A DNA stretch of 42,739 bases from an uncultured Mediterraneibacter sp. (lineage in GTDB: Bacteria > Bacillota > Clostridia > Lachnospirales > Lachnospiraceae), in assembly GCA_944377745.1 (NCBI GenBank), contig CALWFV010000030.1, positions 1-42,739 of the forward strand. The letters run 5' to 3'. The translations under genes and the position numbers were made by a program. Below are positions 1 to 9,483 of the stretch, piece by piece. Under the pieces are notes generated by a model. That model was not told the origin of the DNA. It saw nothing but the letters and a program-made list of their open reading frames with translations, and made no database searches. Each line of letters opens with the position of its first letter. Position 1 is the first letter of the stretch.

Positions 1-614
1 TCGCCTTTGTAAATCCAAACCTTTACACCGACTTTTCCGTAAGTTGTGTCAGCTTCTGCAAATCCATAATCAATGTCTGCTCTTAAAGTCTGAAGCGGGA
101 TCGTACCCTCGCTGTAGAACTCTGTACGTGCCATATCAGCACCGCCGAGACGTCCGGATACGGAAGTCTTAACTCCGAGAGCTCCTGCCTTCATTGTTCT
201 TGACATGCAGGACTTCATCGCACGACGGAAGGAGATACGGTTCTCAAGCTGCTGAGCAATGTTCTCAGCTACAAGCTGCGCGTCCTTATCCGGTCTCTTG
301 ATCTCTTTGACGTCAACGATCAGTTTCTTGTCTGTATATTTAGCAAGTTCGCCTTTTACCTTCTCGATCTCAGAACCGCCCTTACCGATGACAACACCCG
401 GTTTTGCTGTATAAACTGTGATCTTCACGCGGTCGGAAGCCCTTTCGATCTCGATCCTTGAGATTCCGGCGCTGTATAATCTTTTCTTTAAAAATGTTCT
501 GATCTCGTGATCTTCAACCAGATTGTCAGCGAAATCTTTGTCTGCATACCATTTGGAATCCCAGTCTTTGATTACGCCGACTCTCAAGCCATGAGGATTT
601 ACTTTCTGTCCCAT
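1..614 (-). CDS. rpsC: 30S ribosomal protein S3 (3' end cut by window edge)
   Basis: Binds the head of the 30S subunit and helps form the mRNA entry channel. Translation from ATG at 614-612 begins [18 protein letters not shown], the typical S3 start. The KH-domain loop GKGGSEIEK and the C-terminal segment [10 protein letters not shown] are both readable. About 204 residues are visible against roughly 218 for the family, so only the C-terminal tail lies outside. The GGAGGG ribosome-binding site sits a few bases upstream, and rplV ends 9 bases before the start, so the gene is co-transcribed with the S10 cluster. Confidence 0.97.
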   Translation of the reverse strand, partial: MGQKVNPHGLRVGVIKDWDSKWYADKDFADNLVEDHEIRTFLKKRLYSAGISRIEIERASDRVKITVYTAKPGVVIGKGGSEIEKVKGELAKYTDKKLIVDVKEIKRPDKDAQLVAENIAQQLENRISFRRAMKSCMSRTMKAGALGVKTSVSGRLGGADMARTEFYSEGTIPLQTLRADIDYGFAEADTTYGKVGVKVWIYKG

Positions 615-623
615 AATGCCCTC

Positions 624-1010
624 CTATCTTTCATTCAGCACAATTGTGATATGGCTCATTCTCTTCTCGATCCTGTATGCCCTTCCCTGTGCTCTCGGTC
701 TGATTCTCTTCATTGTCGGTCCTTTGTTCGCGTAGCACTCCTCGATGTACAGGTTGCTCGCGCTCATGCCGTTGTTGTTCTCAGCGTTTGCGATCGCTGA
801 TTTAAGCAGTTTCTCTATCACTGTAGAAGCATATCTCGGATTGTAAGCTAAAATACCGAGTGCTGTTGTTACATCCTTACCTCTGATGGCATCAAGAACG
901 TAGCATGCCTTCTGAACAGAAATCCTTGCATAGGAGATCTTAGCTGAAGGTCTTGTATCTCTCTGCTCGTTTCTTTCTCTCTTGATCTGGGATCTGTGTC
1001 CTTTTGCCAT
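624..1010 (-). CDS. rplV: 50S ribosomal protein L22
   Basis: L22 (128 aa) binds 23S rRNA and lines the peptide exit tunnel. The first ~15 residues (MAKGHRSQIKRERNEQR) are a basic extension. The L22 core follows (AKISYARISVQKACYVLDAIRGK), then the C-terminal beta-hairpin IRPRAQGRAYRIEKRMSH, which carries the residues that reach the tunnel. The start has a good AGGAGG-type site in the spacer after rpsS. Length and gene position are normal for Firmicutes. Confidence 0.97.
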   Translation of the reverse strand: MAKGHRSQIKRERNEQRDTRPSAKISYARISVQKACYVLDAIRGKDVTTALGILAYNPRYASTVIEKLLKSAIANAENNNGMSASNLYIEECYANKGPTMKRIRPRAQGRAYRIEKRMSHITIVLNER

Positions 1011-1042
1011 GGATGAACCCTCCTTTCAAATGTGTCTGTTGA

Positions 1043-1324
1043 TTATCTTACTTTCGACTTTTTCTCGTCTTTGCCATGTCCTCTGTAAGTTCTTGTCGCA
1101 ACGAACTCACCGAGTTTGTGTCCAACCATATCCTCTGTAACGTACACCGGGACATGTCTTCTTCCGTCATGTACGGCAAATGTGTGGCCGACGAATGACG
1201 GGAAGATCGTAGAACGGCGTGACCATGTCTTTATAACTGATTTATCACCAGAAGCATTCATAGCGTCTACTTTTTTCAGTAAGCTTTCGTCTGCAAATGG
1301 TCCTTTTTTAAGTGAGCGAGCCAT
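1043..1324 (-). CDS. rpsS: 30S ribosomal protein S19
   Basis: S19 (93 aa) sits in the 30S head and contacts S13 and the 16S rRNA. The protein opens [19 protein letters not shown] and contains the family signature [21 protein letters not shown] and [17 protein letters not shown] clear AGGAGG sequence precedes the ATG. It follows rplB by 26 bases in the normal S10-operon order. Length is standard. Confidence 0.97.
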   Translation of the reverse strand: MARSLKKGPFADESLLKKVDAMNASGDKSVIKTWSRRSTIFPSFVGHTFAVHDGRRHVPVYVTEDMVGHKLGEFVATRTYRGHGKDEKKSKVR

Positions 1325-1350
1325 AGGTTCTAACCTCCTTGTGAATCTAA

Positions 1351-2193
1351 TTATTTAATCGCTTTACCGTCTCTTCTTCTTACAATCAGCTTGTTGGAAG
1401 CTTTTTTCTTCTTACGAGTCTTAAGACCCAGTGCAGGTTTGCCCCACGGTGTGCACGGACCCGGGCGTCCGATACCGGTCTTACCTTCACCACCACCATG
1501 CGGATGGTCGTTCGGGTTCATGACAGAACCGCGTACTGTCGGGCGGATACCCATGTGACGTTTACGTCCTGCTTTACCGATATTGATCAGGTTGTGCTCT
1601 CCGTTTCCTACAACTCCAACGGAAGCTCTGCAGATGATCGGAACCATTCTCATCTCACCGGACGGAAGTCTCAGTGTAGCGTATTTGCCTTCTTTTGCCA
1701 TGAGCTGTGCGCTGTTTCCTGCTGAACGAACAAGCTGTCCGCCTTTTCCCGGATAAAGCTCAATGTTGTGAACCTGTGTACCAACCGGGATCTCGGAAAG
1801 CGGCAGGCAGTTTCCAACTCTCACCTCAGCCTCCGGTCCGTTCATAATGACCATCCCGTCTTTCAGGCCTTCCGGAGCAAGGATGTATGCCTTCTCGCCG
1901 TCTGCGTAACAGATCAGAGCGATGTTCGCGCTTCTGTTCGGATCGTACTCGATCCCTACTACTGTTGCCGGGATTCCGTCTTTCTTTCTCTTAAAGTCGA
2001 TGATTCTGTATTTCTTCTTCGCTCCGCCCCCACGGTGTCTTACTGTGATCTTACCCTGGGCGTTGCGTCCCGCGTTTCTCTTCTTGGAATCCAGGAGTGA
2101 CTTCTCAGGAGTCTTCTTTGTGATCTCGGAGAAATCAGAACCTGTCATCTGTCTTCTGGAAGGTGTATATGGGTTATATGTTTTGATTCCCAT
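1351..2193 (-). CDS. rplB: 50S ribosomal protein L2
   Basis: L2 (280 aa) is a core large-subunit protein needed for subunit association and peptidyl transfer. The N-terminal OB-like domain ([14 protein letters not shown] through [17 protein letters not shown]) and the C-terminal SH3-like domain are complete. The conserved loop [14 protein letters not shown] holds the histidine placed near the peptidyl-transferase centre. GGAGAG precedes the ATG. Upstream, instead of a short gap to rplW, there is a 255-base structured spacer, which is unusual for this operon. Confidence 0.97.
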   Translation of the reverse strand: MGIKTYNPYTPSRRQMTGSDFSEITKKTPEKSLLDSKKRNAGRNAQGKITVRHRGGGAKKKYRIIDFKRKKDGIPATVVGIEYDPNRSANIALICYADGEKAYILAPEGLKDGMVIMNGPEAEVRVGNCLPLSEIPVGTQVHNIELYPGKGGQLVRSAGNSAQLMAKEGKYATLRLPSGEMRMVPIICRASVGVVGNGEHNLINIGKAGRKRHMGIRPTVRGSVMNPNDHPHGGGEGKTGIGRPGPCTPWGKPALGLKTRKKKKASNKLIVRRRDGKAIK

Positions 2194-2448
2194 TACGTTC
2201 TCTCCTTTCGTTTGCTCTAATTATTCGTTTCACGGATTTGCACCGTTTAATTTGATTGATTTAGTCGCATCAATCGGCTTACAGTTCGGCTCGCTAGGCT
2301 CGAATGAGGATCCTCCTCATTTCATTCGGAGCATCTGCTTTCGTACTAGGCTCGAAAGAACCTCGCCAAGTACTCAATGCATCGCCAAGCTCCCCGAACG
2401 GGGTCCGACTAAGCCTCAGCCTGCGCTGACGCTTGCCTTCGGCAAGTC
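2194..2448 (-). promoter_or_regulatory. Structured spacer between rplW and rplB
   Basis: Most S10 operons leave only a few tens of bases here. This 255-base stretch has no convincing ORF but many self-complementary segments. Visible hairpins in the transcript are CTTGCC/GGCAAG just after the rplW stop, CCCCG/CGGGG, and GCTCCGAATGA/TCATTCGAGC with one bulged base. It contains one full copy (2342-2373) and a partial copy (about 2291-2307) of the repeat also found between rpsJ and rplC. Its role is unknown; RNA processing, attenuation or a mobile repeat are all possible. Confidence 0.6.
2342..2373 (-). repeat. S10-operon structured repeat, copy 3
   Basis: About 32 bases. On the plus strand it contains TAGGCTCGAAAGAACCTCG flanked by GTAC on both sides. 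It matches copy 2 (4217-4248) at most positions. The flanking pair is GTAC/GTAC here but GCAC/GTGC in copy 2, so pairing is kept although the sequence differs. Confidence 0.65.
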
Positions 2449-2748
2449 TTATAACCCCTCGAAGATTTCAATATCAGCGCTGTCCTCTGTAAGCTGTACG
2501 ATCGCTTTCTTTGTCTTAGCGGTCTTTCCGAATGTCATACCGCGTCTTTTCTTCTTACCGTCAAGGTTCATTGTGTTGACGCTCTTTACTTTTGTGCCGT
2601 TGAACATTTTCTCAACAGCCTCTTTGATCTGATTCTTTGTAGCCTCTGTGTGTACAAGGAATGTGTATTTCTTGTCAGCCATCAGATCCATGCTCTTCTC
2701 TGTGATAACCGGTTTAAGGATTACATCATAATACTGAATGTTTGCCAT
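2449..2748 (-). CDS. rplW: 50S ribosomal protein L23
   Basis: L23 (99 aa) lies at the exit of the ribosomal tunnel and docks trigger factor and SRP. The sequence shows the family landmarks [14 protein letters not shown] near the N-terminus and [18 protein letters not shown] in the middle. Its ATG overlaps the rplD stop by one base (TAATG), so the two genes are translationally coupled. The C-terminus ends EIFEGL, followed directly by hairpin-rich non-coding sequence. Confidence 0.96.
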   Translation of the reverse strand: MANIQYYDVILKPVITEKSMDLMADKKYTFLVHTEATKNQIKEAVEKMFNGTKVKSVNTMNLDGKKKRRGMTFGKTAKTKKAIVQLTEDSADIEIFEGL

Positions 2749-3368
2749 TATGCGTACACCTCCTCGATCGCAGCAACAGCAGCCTTAGTTGTGATAACTG
2801 TGTTGTATTTCAGGATGTCGAATACGTTGATGGTGTTTGTGTGTGCTGTCTTGACATCCGGGATGTTTCTTGCAGAGATCTCAGCGTTTACATTTCCGTC
2901 TTCCAGTACAACAAGTGCTTTTGCAACGTTCAGGTTGTTCAGGACATTCTGGAAATTCTTTGTCTTGATCTCGTCAAATTTCAGGTCATCGATCACGATG
3001 AACTTGTTCTCTTCCACTCTGGAAGTAAGGGCAGATTTCAGAGCCGCTCTCTTCTCTTTTCTGTTCATCTTGAAAGAGTAGTCTCTCGGAACCGGAGCGA
3101 ATACTACGCCGCCGCCTGTCCACTGGGGAGCTCTTGTTGATCCCTGTCTTGCGTGACCTGTTCCTTTCTGTCTCCACGGTTTTCTTCCGCCGCCGGAAAC
3201 CTCGGAACGGGTTTTAGCTTTCTGTGTTCCCTGACGATTGTTTGCAAGCTGATTTACGACTGCCATGTGTACCAGGTGCTCGTTTACCTCAACACCGAAT
3301 ACAGCATCGCTCAGTTCGATGGTATCAACTTCTTTACCTTCGATATTGTAAACAGATACTTTTGCCAT
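2748..3368 (-). CDS. rplD: 50S ribosomal protein L4
   Basis: L4 (206 aa) is an early-assembly 23S rRNA-binding protein with a long loop reaching the exit tunnel. In several bacteria it also represses its own S10 operon by binding the leader RNA. The tunnel loop segment is readable as [20 protein letters not shown]. The rest is the usual alpha/beta globular domain. AGGAGG precedes the ATG after a short gap from rplC. Whether it binds the S10 leader in this organism cannot be read from sequence alone. Confidence 0.97.
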   Translation of the reverse strand: MAKVSVYNIEGKEVDTIELSDAVFGVEVNEHLVHMAVVNQLANNRQGTQKAKTRSEVSGGGRKPWRQKGTGHARQGSTRAPQWTGGGVVFAPVPRDYSFKMNRKEKRAALKSALTSRVEENKFIVIDDLKFDEIKTKNFQNVLNNLNVAKALVVLEDGNVNAEISARNIPDVKTAHTNTINVFDILKYNTVITTKAAVAAIEEVYA

Positions 3369-3397
3369 CTGTGTGTTCCTCCTTTCTTATTGTCAGC

Positions 3398-4081
3398 CTA
3401 GCAGCCCTTAACGGATTCTTTGATCGTTACAAGGCATTTCTTCGGTCCCGGTACAGAACCTTTTACAAGGAGAAGATTGTTCTCTGCGTCAACTCTTACA
3501 ACCTCGAGATTCTGAACTGTGATCTTCTTGTTACCCATCTGTCCGGGCATCTTCTTGCCCTTGAATACTTTACTCGGATCAGATGCAGCACCGTTTGAGC
3601 CGGCATGACGATGGAACTTGGAACCATGTGTCATAGGTCCTCTGCTCTGGCCGTGACGCTTGATCGCGCCCTGGAAACCTTTACCTTTGGAGATTGCAGT
3701 TGCATCGATGTGATCCCCTGCAGCAAAGATATCAGCCTTGATCTCCTGAGCAAGTGTATATTCTTCTGCGTTGTCGAATCTGAATTCCTTCACGTATCTC
3801 TTTCCTGATACGCCCGCTTTGTCAAAATGACCTTTCTCGGCTTTTGTCACACCGTTTCTGTGTGCGACCTCTTTTCTGCCGCTGTTGTCTCTTGTGATGA
3901 TCTTCTCTTTCTTGTCGACGAATCCGACCTGAACCGCGCTGTAGCCGTCGTTTTCAACAGTCTTGACCTGTGTCACTACGCAGGGACCTGCCTGAAGGAC
4001 AGTTACCGGGATCAGAGCGCCATTCTCTTCGTCGAAGATCTGGGTCATTCCAACTTTTGTAGCTAAGATAGCTTTCTTCAT
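3398..4081 (-). CDS. rplC: 50S ribosomal protein L3
   Basis: L3 (227 aa from this start) binds near the 3' end of 23S rRNA and starts large-subunit assembly. I chose ATG at 4081 because it gives the canonical [16 protein letters not shown] and lies just after an AGGAGG site; an ATG 45 bases further upstream is in frame but has no family-like sequence. The central loop [17 protein letters not shown] with its glutamine is present. The gap to rpsJ upstream is 168 bases, unusually long, and contains two structured repeats. Confidence 0.96.
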   Translation of the reverse strand: MKKAILATKVGMTQIFDEENGALIPVTVLQAGPCVVTQVKTVENDGYSAVQVGFVDKKEKIITRDNSGRKEVAHRNGVTKAEKGHFDKAGVSGKRYVKEFRFDNAEEYTLAQEIKADIFAAGDHIDATAISKGKGFQGAIKRHGQSRGPMTHGSKFHRHAGSNGAASDPSKVFKGKKMPGQMGNKKITVQNLEVVRVDAENNLLLVKGSVPGPKKCLVTIKESVKGC

Positions 4082-4170
4082 TATAATTACCTCCTGTGAT
4101 TTACAGCGGAACGCTTTCGCGCTCATCCTAAATTATAGGACGTTACTGTCAAACTGATTATAGATGTTCG

Positions 4171-4203
4171 CCTTACCAGGCTCGACAGCACCTCGCCAGG
4201 TGC
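4171..4203 (-). repeat. S10-operon structured repeat, copy 1
   Basis: Located in the rpsJ-rplC spacer. It has the same layout as the other copies (an AGG-CTCGA block followed by ACCTCGCCAGGT). This copy also forms its own hairpin, GCACCT/AGGTGC around a CGCC loop. Confidence 0.65.
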
Positions 4204-4216
4204 GCCGAACTAAGTA

Positions 4217-4248
4217 CGCACTAGGTTCGAAAAAACCTCACCAGGTGC
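4217..4248 (-). repeat. S10-operon structured repeat, copy 2
   Basis: Second copy in the rpsJ-rplC spacer, ending one base before the rpsJ stop codon. The outer arms GCAC and GTGC pair, and the inner arms TAGGTTCGA and AACCTCACC are partly complementary. Confidence 0.65.
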
Positions 4249-4249
4249 T

Positions 4250-4567
4250 TTACTTAGACTTCATTTTGATATCGATGTAAACACCAGCCGGCATTTCCAA
4301 TCTGGAAAGTGCGTCCACAGTCTTCTGTGTCGGCGTGATGATATCGATCAGTCTTTTATGAGTTCTCTGCTCGAACTGCTCTCTGGAGTCTTTGTACTTG
4401 TGTACAGCTCTCAGGATCGTCACTACCTCTTTCTTTGTCGGCAGCGGCACCGGTCCACTCACCTGTGACCCGTTCTTTTTTACAGTTTCGATGATTTTCT
4501 TTGCGGATGCATCAACGAGCTGATGATCATACGCTTTCAATGTGATTCTCATTACTTGACTTGCCAT
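4250..4567 (-). CDS. rpsJ: 30S ribosomal protein S10
   Basis: S10 (105 aa) is a 30S head protein and the NusE partner in transcription antitermination. It begins [19 protein letters not shown] and contains [17 protein letters not shown], both family signatures. It is the first gene of the cluster, with AGGAGG before the ATG. A ~255-base leader and a consensus promoter lie upstream. The stop codon is followed at once by copy 2 of the structured repeat. Confidence 0.97.
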   Translation of the reverse strand: MASQVMRITLKAYDHQLVDASAKKIIETVKKNGSQVSGPVPLPTKKEVVTILRAVHKYKDSREQFEQRTHKRLIDIITPTQKTVDALSRLEMPAGVYIDIKMKSK

Positions 4568-4822
4568 AAAAAAAGTCGCCTCCTTTTCGTACTTTTGACT
4601 TCAGTACGACAAGCGGTGACTGTACACTCTCCCGTGTGTGTCGTGAGAAACTTACACGTTGTTTCATACTTTTCCCTTCTCTGGTAATCAGTAATCAGTT
4701 GTGATTCGTACAGTGACTTGTCGCCAGTTTCCTAACTTGACATTCGCTCCACGGAAAACCTGCCTTCGCTTATCTTTTTGCTCCGGCAGCAACCTCACGC
4801 TTCACAGCTATCATGTCACAGC
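4568..4822 (-). promoter_or_regulatory. S10 operon leader RNA
   Basis: Non-coding 5' leader of about 255 nt between the predicted transcription start and rpsJ. Visible pairings include CGTACT/AGTACG at 4589-4609 and a long-range CGACAAG/CTTGTCG (4607-4613 with 4716-4722). Such leaders often carry a ribosomal-protein binding site, commonly for L4; that is only inferred here. I see no small ORF with a convincing start. Confidence 0.5.
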
Positions 4823-4828
4823 CCTCTT

Positions 4829-4857
4829 AGTATAGCGAATGAAGGAATTTATTTCAA
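4829..4857 (-). promoter_or_regulatory. S10 operon promoter
   Basis: TTGAAA (4857-4852) and TATACT (4834-4829) separated by exactly 17 bases, read on the minus strand, with AT-rich sequence upstream. This is a near-consensus sigma-A promoter pointing at rpsJ. The stretch from here to 5051 is AT-rich intergenic DNA before the divergent AraC gene. Confidence 0.8.
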
Positions 4858-5051
4858 GTAGTTTTTTCGAAATTTTGTATTTTTTTTCGTACAATCCTTT
4901 TTAGTCCTAAAATGGGATAATACTGACCAGATTTTGAAGCTCTCACCTAAAAAAAAAGAGTATACTATATATATTCATTATTTAAAGTCAGCAGACACAG
5001 AGCCCTCTCGGGAATTATGCTCTCATCTGAAAACAGTGGTGATAACAACAT

Positions 5052-5975
5052 ATGTGCGCATATATTTACGAATCGATCCGGCACAGTAATGAAAACAGGA
5101 TCAAACTGTTCACTGCATCTATGGACTACTCCGGTTTTCACTGGCACCACGACTATGAGATTGTTCTTGTTCTAAAGGGACAGATCGAAATTGTGGAAAA
5201 TGCTTCTGAACTATGTCTGGATGAAGGAAATTTTTTGCTTTTAAATTCAAGAGCCGTTCATGCGATCAGGCGGAAAACCCGGGATAACCTATGTTTGTTC
5301 CTGCAGATCTCTCCAGAACTGTTGGGTAATACCGGCAGTAATTTCTACTATTTTTATCTGAACAGCAGAGACGCTTCAAAGGAGCCCGGGAACGGGTATG
5401 CTCATTACCGGAGACTATTGGCCAAAGCCGGATATGAAAACAGCCTGATTTCGCCGAATAAATATCGTATCAACGCTTATATTTATACTCTACTCGCCGA
5501 CCTTTTTGACTTTGCAATTTATGATATCTATCAAAAAGGGGGTTTAGATTCTTTAGATTTAGATGATGTTGAATTGTTTATGCAGATCGTAGATTACATC
5601 CAGGAAAACTGCTGCAGCCAAGATGTTCTCAGCGAGGCAAGGAAACAATTGGGGCTCGGTGAAAAAACTCTGTACCGGTTTATGAAGAAATATACTGGCA
5701 GATCGCCAAAGCAATTCGTTCTGGAGCACAGGATCAATATTGCAATGAACATGCTGAGGAACACAAAATATTCGATACCATACATCGCTTCATACTGTGG
5801 TTTTAATGCCGAAAACACATTCTACAGGGCTTTTAAGCAGGAAGCCGGTATTACCCCCGGTGAATACCAGAAGCAAAATACTGACGTTAAAATAGACATG
5901 GAGATCAAAGGATATCTGCCATTCCATCAGGAAGAAGCCAGATATCTATTAAAAAAATACGCAAGTGAGGTCTAA
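5052..5975 (+). CDS. AraC-family transcriptional regulator with N-terminal cupin
   Basis: A 307-residue one-component regulator. Residues about 20-100 look like the cupin sugar-sensing fold (FHWHHDYEIVLVLKGQIEIV, then LDEGNFLLLNSRAVHAI). Residues about 205-295 hold the paired helix-turn-helix typical of AraC (LGLGEKTLYRFMKKYTGRSP and IPYIASYCGFNAENTFYRAF). It lies 4 bases before the GH3 gene on the same strand, so it most likely controls that gene in response to a sugar. The ATG at 5052 has only a weak GTGGTG site upstream. The ligand cannot be told from sequence. Confidence 0.88.
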   Translation: MCAYIYESIRHSNENRIKLFTASMDYSGFHWHHDYEIVLVLKGQIEIVENASELCLDEGNFLLLNSRAVHAIRRKTRDNLCLFLQISPELLGNTGSNFYYFYLNSRDASKEPGNGYAHYRRLLAKAGYENSLISPNKYRINAYIYTLLADLFDFAIYDIYQKGGLDSLDLDDVELFMQIVDYIQENCCSQDVLSEARKQLGLGEKTLYRFMKKYTGRSPKQFVLEHRINIAMNMLRNTKYSIPYIASYCGFNAENTFYRAFKQEAGITPGEYQKQNTDVKIDMEIKGYLPFHQEEARYLLKKYASEV

Positions 5976-5979
5976 TGAT

Positions 5980-8046
5980 ATGGATTGTAACAGAAAATAT
6001 CGATTAAAACATACCGAAAAGGCGCAAGCTATAGTAGATCAGCTCAGCCTGGAAGAAAAAGTATCACTGATGAGCGGTGACATGCCTCTTGAAAAAATCC
6101 TTGCGGAGGCTCGCATATCGCCGGAAAAGCACTATAATCATGTTCCCTGCAGCGCAGGTGGACTTCCGGAATATAACGTTCCTCCGATCATGTTCTGTGA
6201 TGGATCGCGCGGTGTTGTATGCGGGACAGGGAAAAGCACCTGCTTTCCTGTCGCCATGTTGCGAGGCGCTTCTTTTGATACAAGTCTCGAAAGGAAGATC
6301 GGCACGGCGATTGCAAGAGAAATCCTCGCGTACGGCGGGAATCTGTTCGGCGGGGTATGTATCAATCTTCCCTATGCCCCCGGCTGGGGGCGGAGCCAGG
6401 AGACGTATGGTGAGGATTCTTTCCATCTTGGGGAAATGGGCAGTGCCATGGTCCAGGGTATTCAGGGAGAACATGTGATCGCCATGGTGAAACATTTTGC
6501 ATTTAACCAGATGGAAATTTCCCGTTTTACTGTTAATGTGACATGCGATCCACGGACAGAGCGTGAAGTCTTTTTACCCCATTTTAAAAAGTGTGTCGAC
6601 AGAGGGGCTGCTGCCGTAATGAGTTCCTACAACAAATATCAGGGATGCTACTGCGGGCATCACGATTATCTGCTCAACAAAGTTTTAAAAGAAGAATGGG
6701 GATTTGACGGCTTTGTCATGAGCGATTTCGGCTCAGGTGTCAGGGATACGGTTGAAGCGGCAAACGGCGGTCAAAATGTAGAAATGAGCGGCACAAAATA
6801 TTTCGGCGATAATCTGATCCGCACAGTAAGGGACGGCAAAGTATCTGAAGACAGGATCAACGACGCTGCCCTGCGTATCATCCGCACCATGATCAGTTTC
6901 CAGGAGGCAGGGAATTCCAGGTATCCTGAATCTGTCATCGGCTGCAGAGAACATATTTCTCTTGCATTGCAGTCGGCCAGAGAGGGGATTACACTGATCC
7001 AAAACAAGCACAGCGTCCTTCCTTTAAACCGGAAGAAAGTACAACGGCTCGTTGTACTGGGACGTCTCGCATCTGCCGATAACCTCGGCGATCACGGTTC
7101 CAGCCAGGTTTTCCCGGCTTACACGGTGACTCCTTTACAAGGGATCACAAAAGCCGCCTCTAACAGCGAAGTCATCTACTACGATGGCGCAAATATTCCA
7201 CACGCAAAAGAGCTTGCCGAATCTGCTGATGCCGTAGTTCTGATCGTTGGATATAATTTTGATGACGAAGGTGAATATACGACGCAAAATTCAGATGAGA
7301 CCTATACAGGAGCCAGAGGCGGAGACCGATACGACCTGGGCTTGCATCCAACCGATGTGGCATTGATAAAAGAGACCGGGTCGGTAAACCCGAACTCGAT
7401 CGTTGTGATGATCGGCGGGAATACGATCACAACCTCCGAATGGCAGGACAGTGTCGGCGCCATCCTTATGGCATATTATCCCGGAATGGAAGGAGGCACC
7501 GCGATCGGAGAGATTCTGTTCGGCGATGTAAATCCAAGTGGGAAGCTGCCGTTTGTGATTCCTGTATCTCAGACAGATCTTCCCTCTGTAAAATGGGAAA
7601 CAGATTCTCAGTATTATGATTACTACCATGGTTATGCCAAACTGGAAAAAGAAGGGATCTCCCCTGCATTCCCCTATGGTTTTGGATTATCCTACACTAA
7701 ATTCGAAATAACAGACGCGGTTTTCGAGACCAGCAGCGATCTCATGACCGCTTCCTGCAGTGTGAAAAACACCGGCTCTATGGAAGGCAGCGAAGTGGTA
7801 CAGTTATACATAGGTTTTTCTAATTCCAGGGTCGACCGTCCTGCAAAGCTGCTTAAAGGATTCTGCAGAGTCAGCCTGAAGCCGGGTGAAACAAAGCGGG
7901 TCGACATCGACTGTCCGCTGGATGAGCTGCAATGGTATGATCCGGAAGACAAGTGTTTTAAGCTGGAAAAAATGAAATATGATGTATATATCGGTTCCAG
8001 CTCCGATAATAACGATCTGATCAAAGGGACCCTAGATCTTGCGTGA
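5980..8046 (+). CDS. Glycoside hydrolase family 3 enzyme (beta-glucosidase type)
   Basis: Retaining exo-acting glycosidase that likely removes terminal beta-linked glucose or similar sugars. It has no signal peptide, so it is cytoplasmic. The (beta/alpha)8 domain includes KHFAFNQMEISRF and the nucleophile loop GFVMSDFGSG (nucleophile predicted at Asp249). The second alpha/beta domain follows (ALQSAREGITLIQNK to YYPGMEGG), then a fibronectin-III-like C-terminus after FPYGFGLSYT. I chose ATG 5980 (688 aa) since GTGAGG sits 9 bases upstream; a GTG at 5965 overlapping the araC stop is also in frame. It is coupled to the AraC gene. Exact substrate is unknown. Confidence 0.92.
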   Translation: MDCNRKYRLKHTEKAQAIVDQLSLEEKVSLMSGDMPLEKILAEARISPEKHYNHVPCSAGGLPEYNVPPIMFCDGSRGVVCGTGKSTCFPVAMLRGASFDTSLERKIGTAIAREILAYGGNLFGGVCINLPYAPGWGRSQETYGEDSFHLGEMGSAMVQGIQGEHVIAMVKHFAFNQMEISRFTVNVTCDPRTEREVFLPHFKKCVDRGAAAVMSSYNKYQGCYCGHHDYLLNKVLKEEWGFDGFVMSDFGSGVRDTVEAANGGQNVEMSGTKYFGDNLIRTVRDGKVSEDRINDAALRIIRTMISFQEAGNSRYPESVIGCREHISLALQSAREGITLIQNKHSVLPLNRKKVQRLVVLGRLASADNLGDHGSSQVFPAYTVTPLQGITKAASNSEVIYYDGANIPHAKELAESADAVVLIVGYNFDDEGEYTTQNSDETYTGARGGDRYDLGLHPTDVALIKETGSVNPNSIVVMIGGNTITTSEWQDSVGAILMAYYPGMEGGTAIGEILFGDVNPSGKLPFVIPVSQTDLPSVKWETDSQYYDYYHGYAKLEKEGISPAFPYGFGLSYTKFEITDAVFETSSDLMTASCSVKNTGSMEGSEVVQLYIGFSNSRVDRPAKLLKGFCRVSLKPGETKRVDIDCPLDELQWYDPEDKCFKLEKMKYDVYIGSSSDNNDLIKGTLDLA

Positions 8047-8084
8047 GTGCAAAAACTCCGGTAAAACATTTAACTTTTAACGGA

Positions 8085-8123
8085 CAGATGCGCGACGACG
8101 GATATGCAGTCGGCGCGCATCTG
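8085..8123. terminator. Hairpin between convergent GH3 and AraC genes
   Basis: CAGATGCGCG and CGCGCATCTG pair over 10 bp, extended inward by CGAC/GTCG after one mismatch. It sits between the ends of two converging genes and probably ends both transcripts. There is no long T run on either side, so it is not a textbook intrinsic terminator. Confidence 0.55.
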
Positions 8124-8125
8124 CC

Positions 8126-9325
8126 CTACCATTCTTTCACCCCATATGCACTGCGGAACTGGCGCATTGTCATATTTGTAAGTTTCTTGAAACACATCCC
8201 AAGATGACTCTGTGAAGAAAACCCGAGATATGTTGCTATTTCACTATAGGAATAATTTGAATAGATCAGGAGATTTTTAGCAAGTTTTATCTTCTCCCGG
8301 CAAATATATTCCGTCAGCGGGATACTCTCGCATTCATGAAAGAGAGAAGACAGATAACTCACATTCAGTTCCAGCGCTTCCGCTATTTCATTTACACGAA
8401 TCTTTTCATGAAGATGAGCGGAAATATAATCCTTGCATTTATTAACATGGGGATTCCCGACTTTACTATTATCCTCGTCCTTCTTCTGCTTTATCTCTTT
8501 AACCATTCTCGCATACTCAAATTCTGCAGAGCGGAACAGATCTATGATTGGAAGAATTTCTTTGCATTCTTCTATCTGAATACTGTAAGAATCAAAAAGC
8601 GAGTATGCGATCTCCGGAACTACTCCGCCCCTGATCGCCGCCCGGCTTGCAAGAGTCAAAATGACAACAGCGAGATTTTTGGTATGACGCAGACGGTTCT
8701 TTGCAAGCGTACCTATTTCTCCCGAGTAATCTTCTGCAATACCGTGTTTGAGCCCTTCAATATCCCCCTGTTCAATACTGAGCACCACCCGCATTTCCTG
8801 ATCATATGGATTATGATTTTTCCCACATTCACGGTTTCGAAAAATCAGGTCAGAAAAATATTTCTTCACCTTATTATCTGATACGCTCCGAACATCCCTG
8901 TCCATATAAAGAACAGTTTTATCAACAGGTCTGTCCCGGTACAAATTATAGACAAGAAGGATATTCTCCTCAAATACATCTAATACGCATTCCGAGACCT
9001 TATCAGACCAGTAAAGTCCATCATCCGCCAAATAATTGTCAACAGGGAAATCCGAATGATTAATATAAACTGGTCCTATGATACAAGAGTATGTCTTTGT
9101 CGGAACAAACGCATATGTAAATTTATGGTTTACGGAAAGAAGGACCGGAACATTCGGAATATCTTTCCCGGGAATAAACAGATCATATATCTTGTTATCA
9201 TCAAAAATGTCAGCCAACTGGGTGACAGGGCACAATACCTCTATTAATTCCCCCTCCGGTGAATACCGCCGTACGATCGTCTGAAGTTGCCTGCTGATAA
9301 ATTGCAAAAGATAATGGTGATTCAT
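8126..9325 (-). CDS. AraC-family transcriptional regulator, large
   Basis: A regulator of about 399 aa. Its N-terminal ~290 residues do not match a family I can name with certainty; they resemble the sensor part of long AraC regulators common in gut Clostridia (IGPVYINHSDFPVDN, then VVLSIEQGDIEGL). The C-terminal ~100 residues are a clear double helix-turn-helix (VNEIAEALELNVSYLSSLFHE and YSEIATYLGFSSQSHLGMCF). ATG 9325 is preferred because GGGGGC lies 6 bases upstream; an in-frame TTG precedes it. It is divergent from the GH42 gene across 158 bases, so it is the natural candidate regulator of GH42 and the transporter. Confidence 0.88.
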   Translation of the reverse strand: MNHHYLLQFISRQLQTIVRRYSPEGELIEVLCPVTQLADIFDDNKIYDLFIPGKDIPNVPVLLSVNHKFTYAFVPTKTYSCIIGPVYINHSDFPVDNYLADDGLYWSDKVSECVLDVFEENILLVYNLYRDRPVDKTVLYMDRDVRSVSDNKVKKYFSDLIFRNRECGKNHNPYDQEMRVVLSIEQGDIEGLKHGIAEDYSGEIGTLAKNRLRHTKNLAVVILTLASRAAIRGGVVPEIAYSLFDSYSIQIEECKEILPIIDLFRSAEFEYARMVKEIKQKKDEDNSKVGNPHVNKCKDYISAHLHEKIRVNEIAEALELNVSYLSSLFHECESIPLTEYICREKIKLAKNLLIYSNYSYSEIATYLGFSSQSHLGMCFKKLTNMTMRQFRSAYGVKEW

Positions 9326-9483
9326 CAATACGCCCCCTTTTTTATCTTTGCCAGTCCATGTAAAATATCATATCATATTTTTGTCCAAAAAAATTGATAT
9401 ATACCTAAATTTTTTAATATATGTCACAAAGAAAAAAATATATCATGTAACAAGATAAAGCAAAACGAGAAGGAGGTTGGAAC

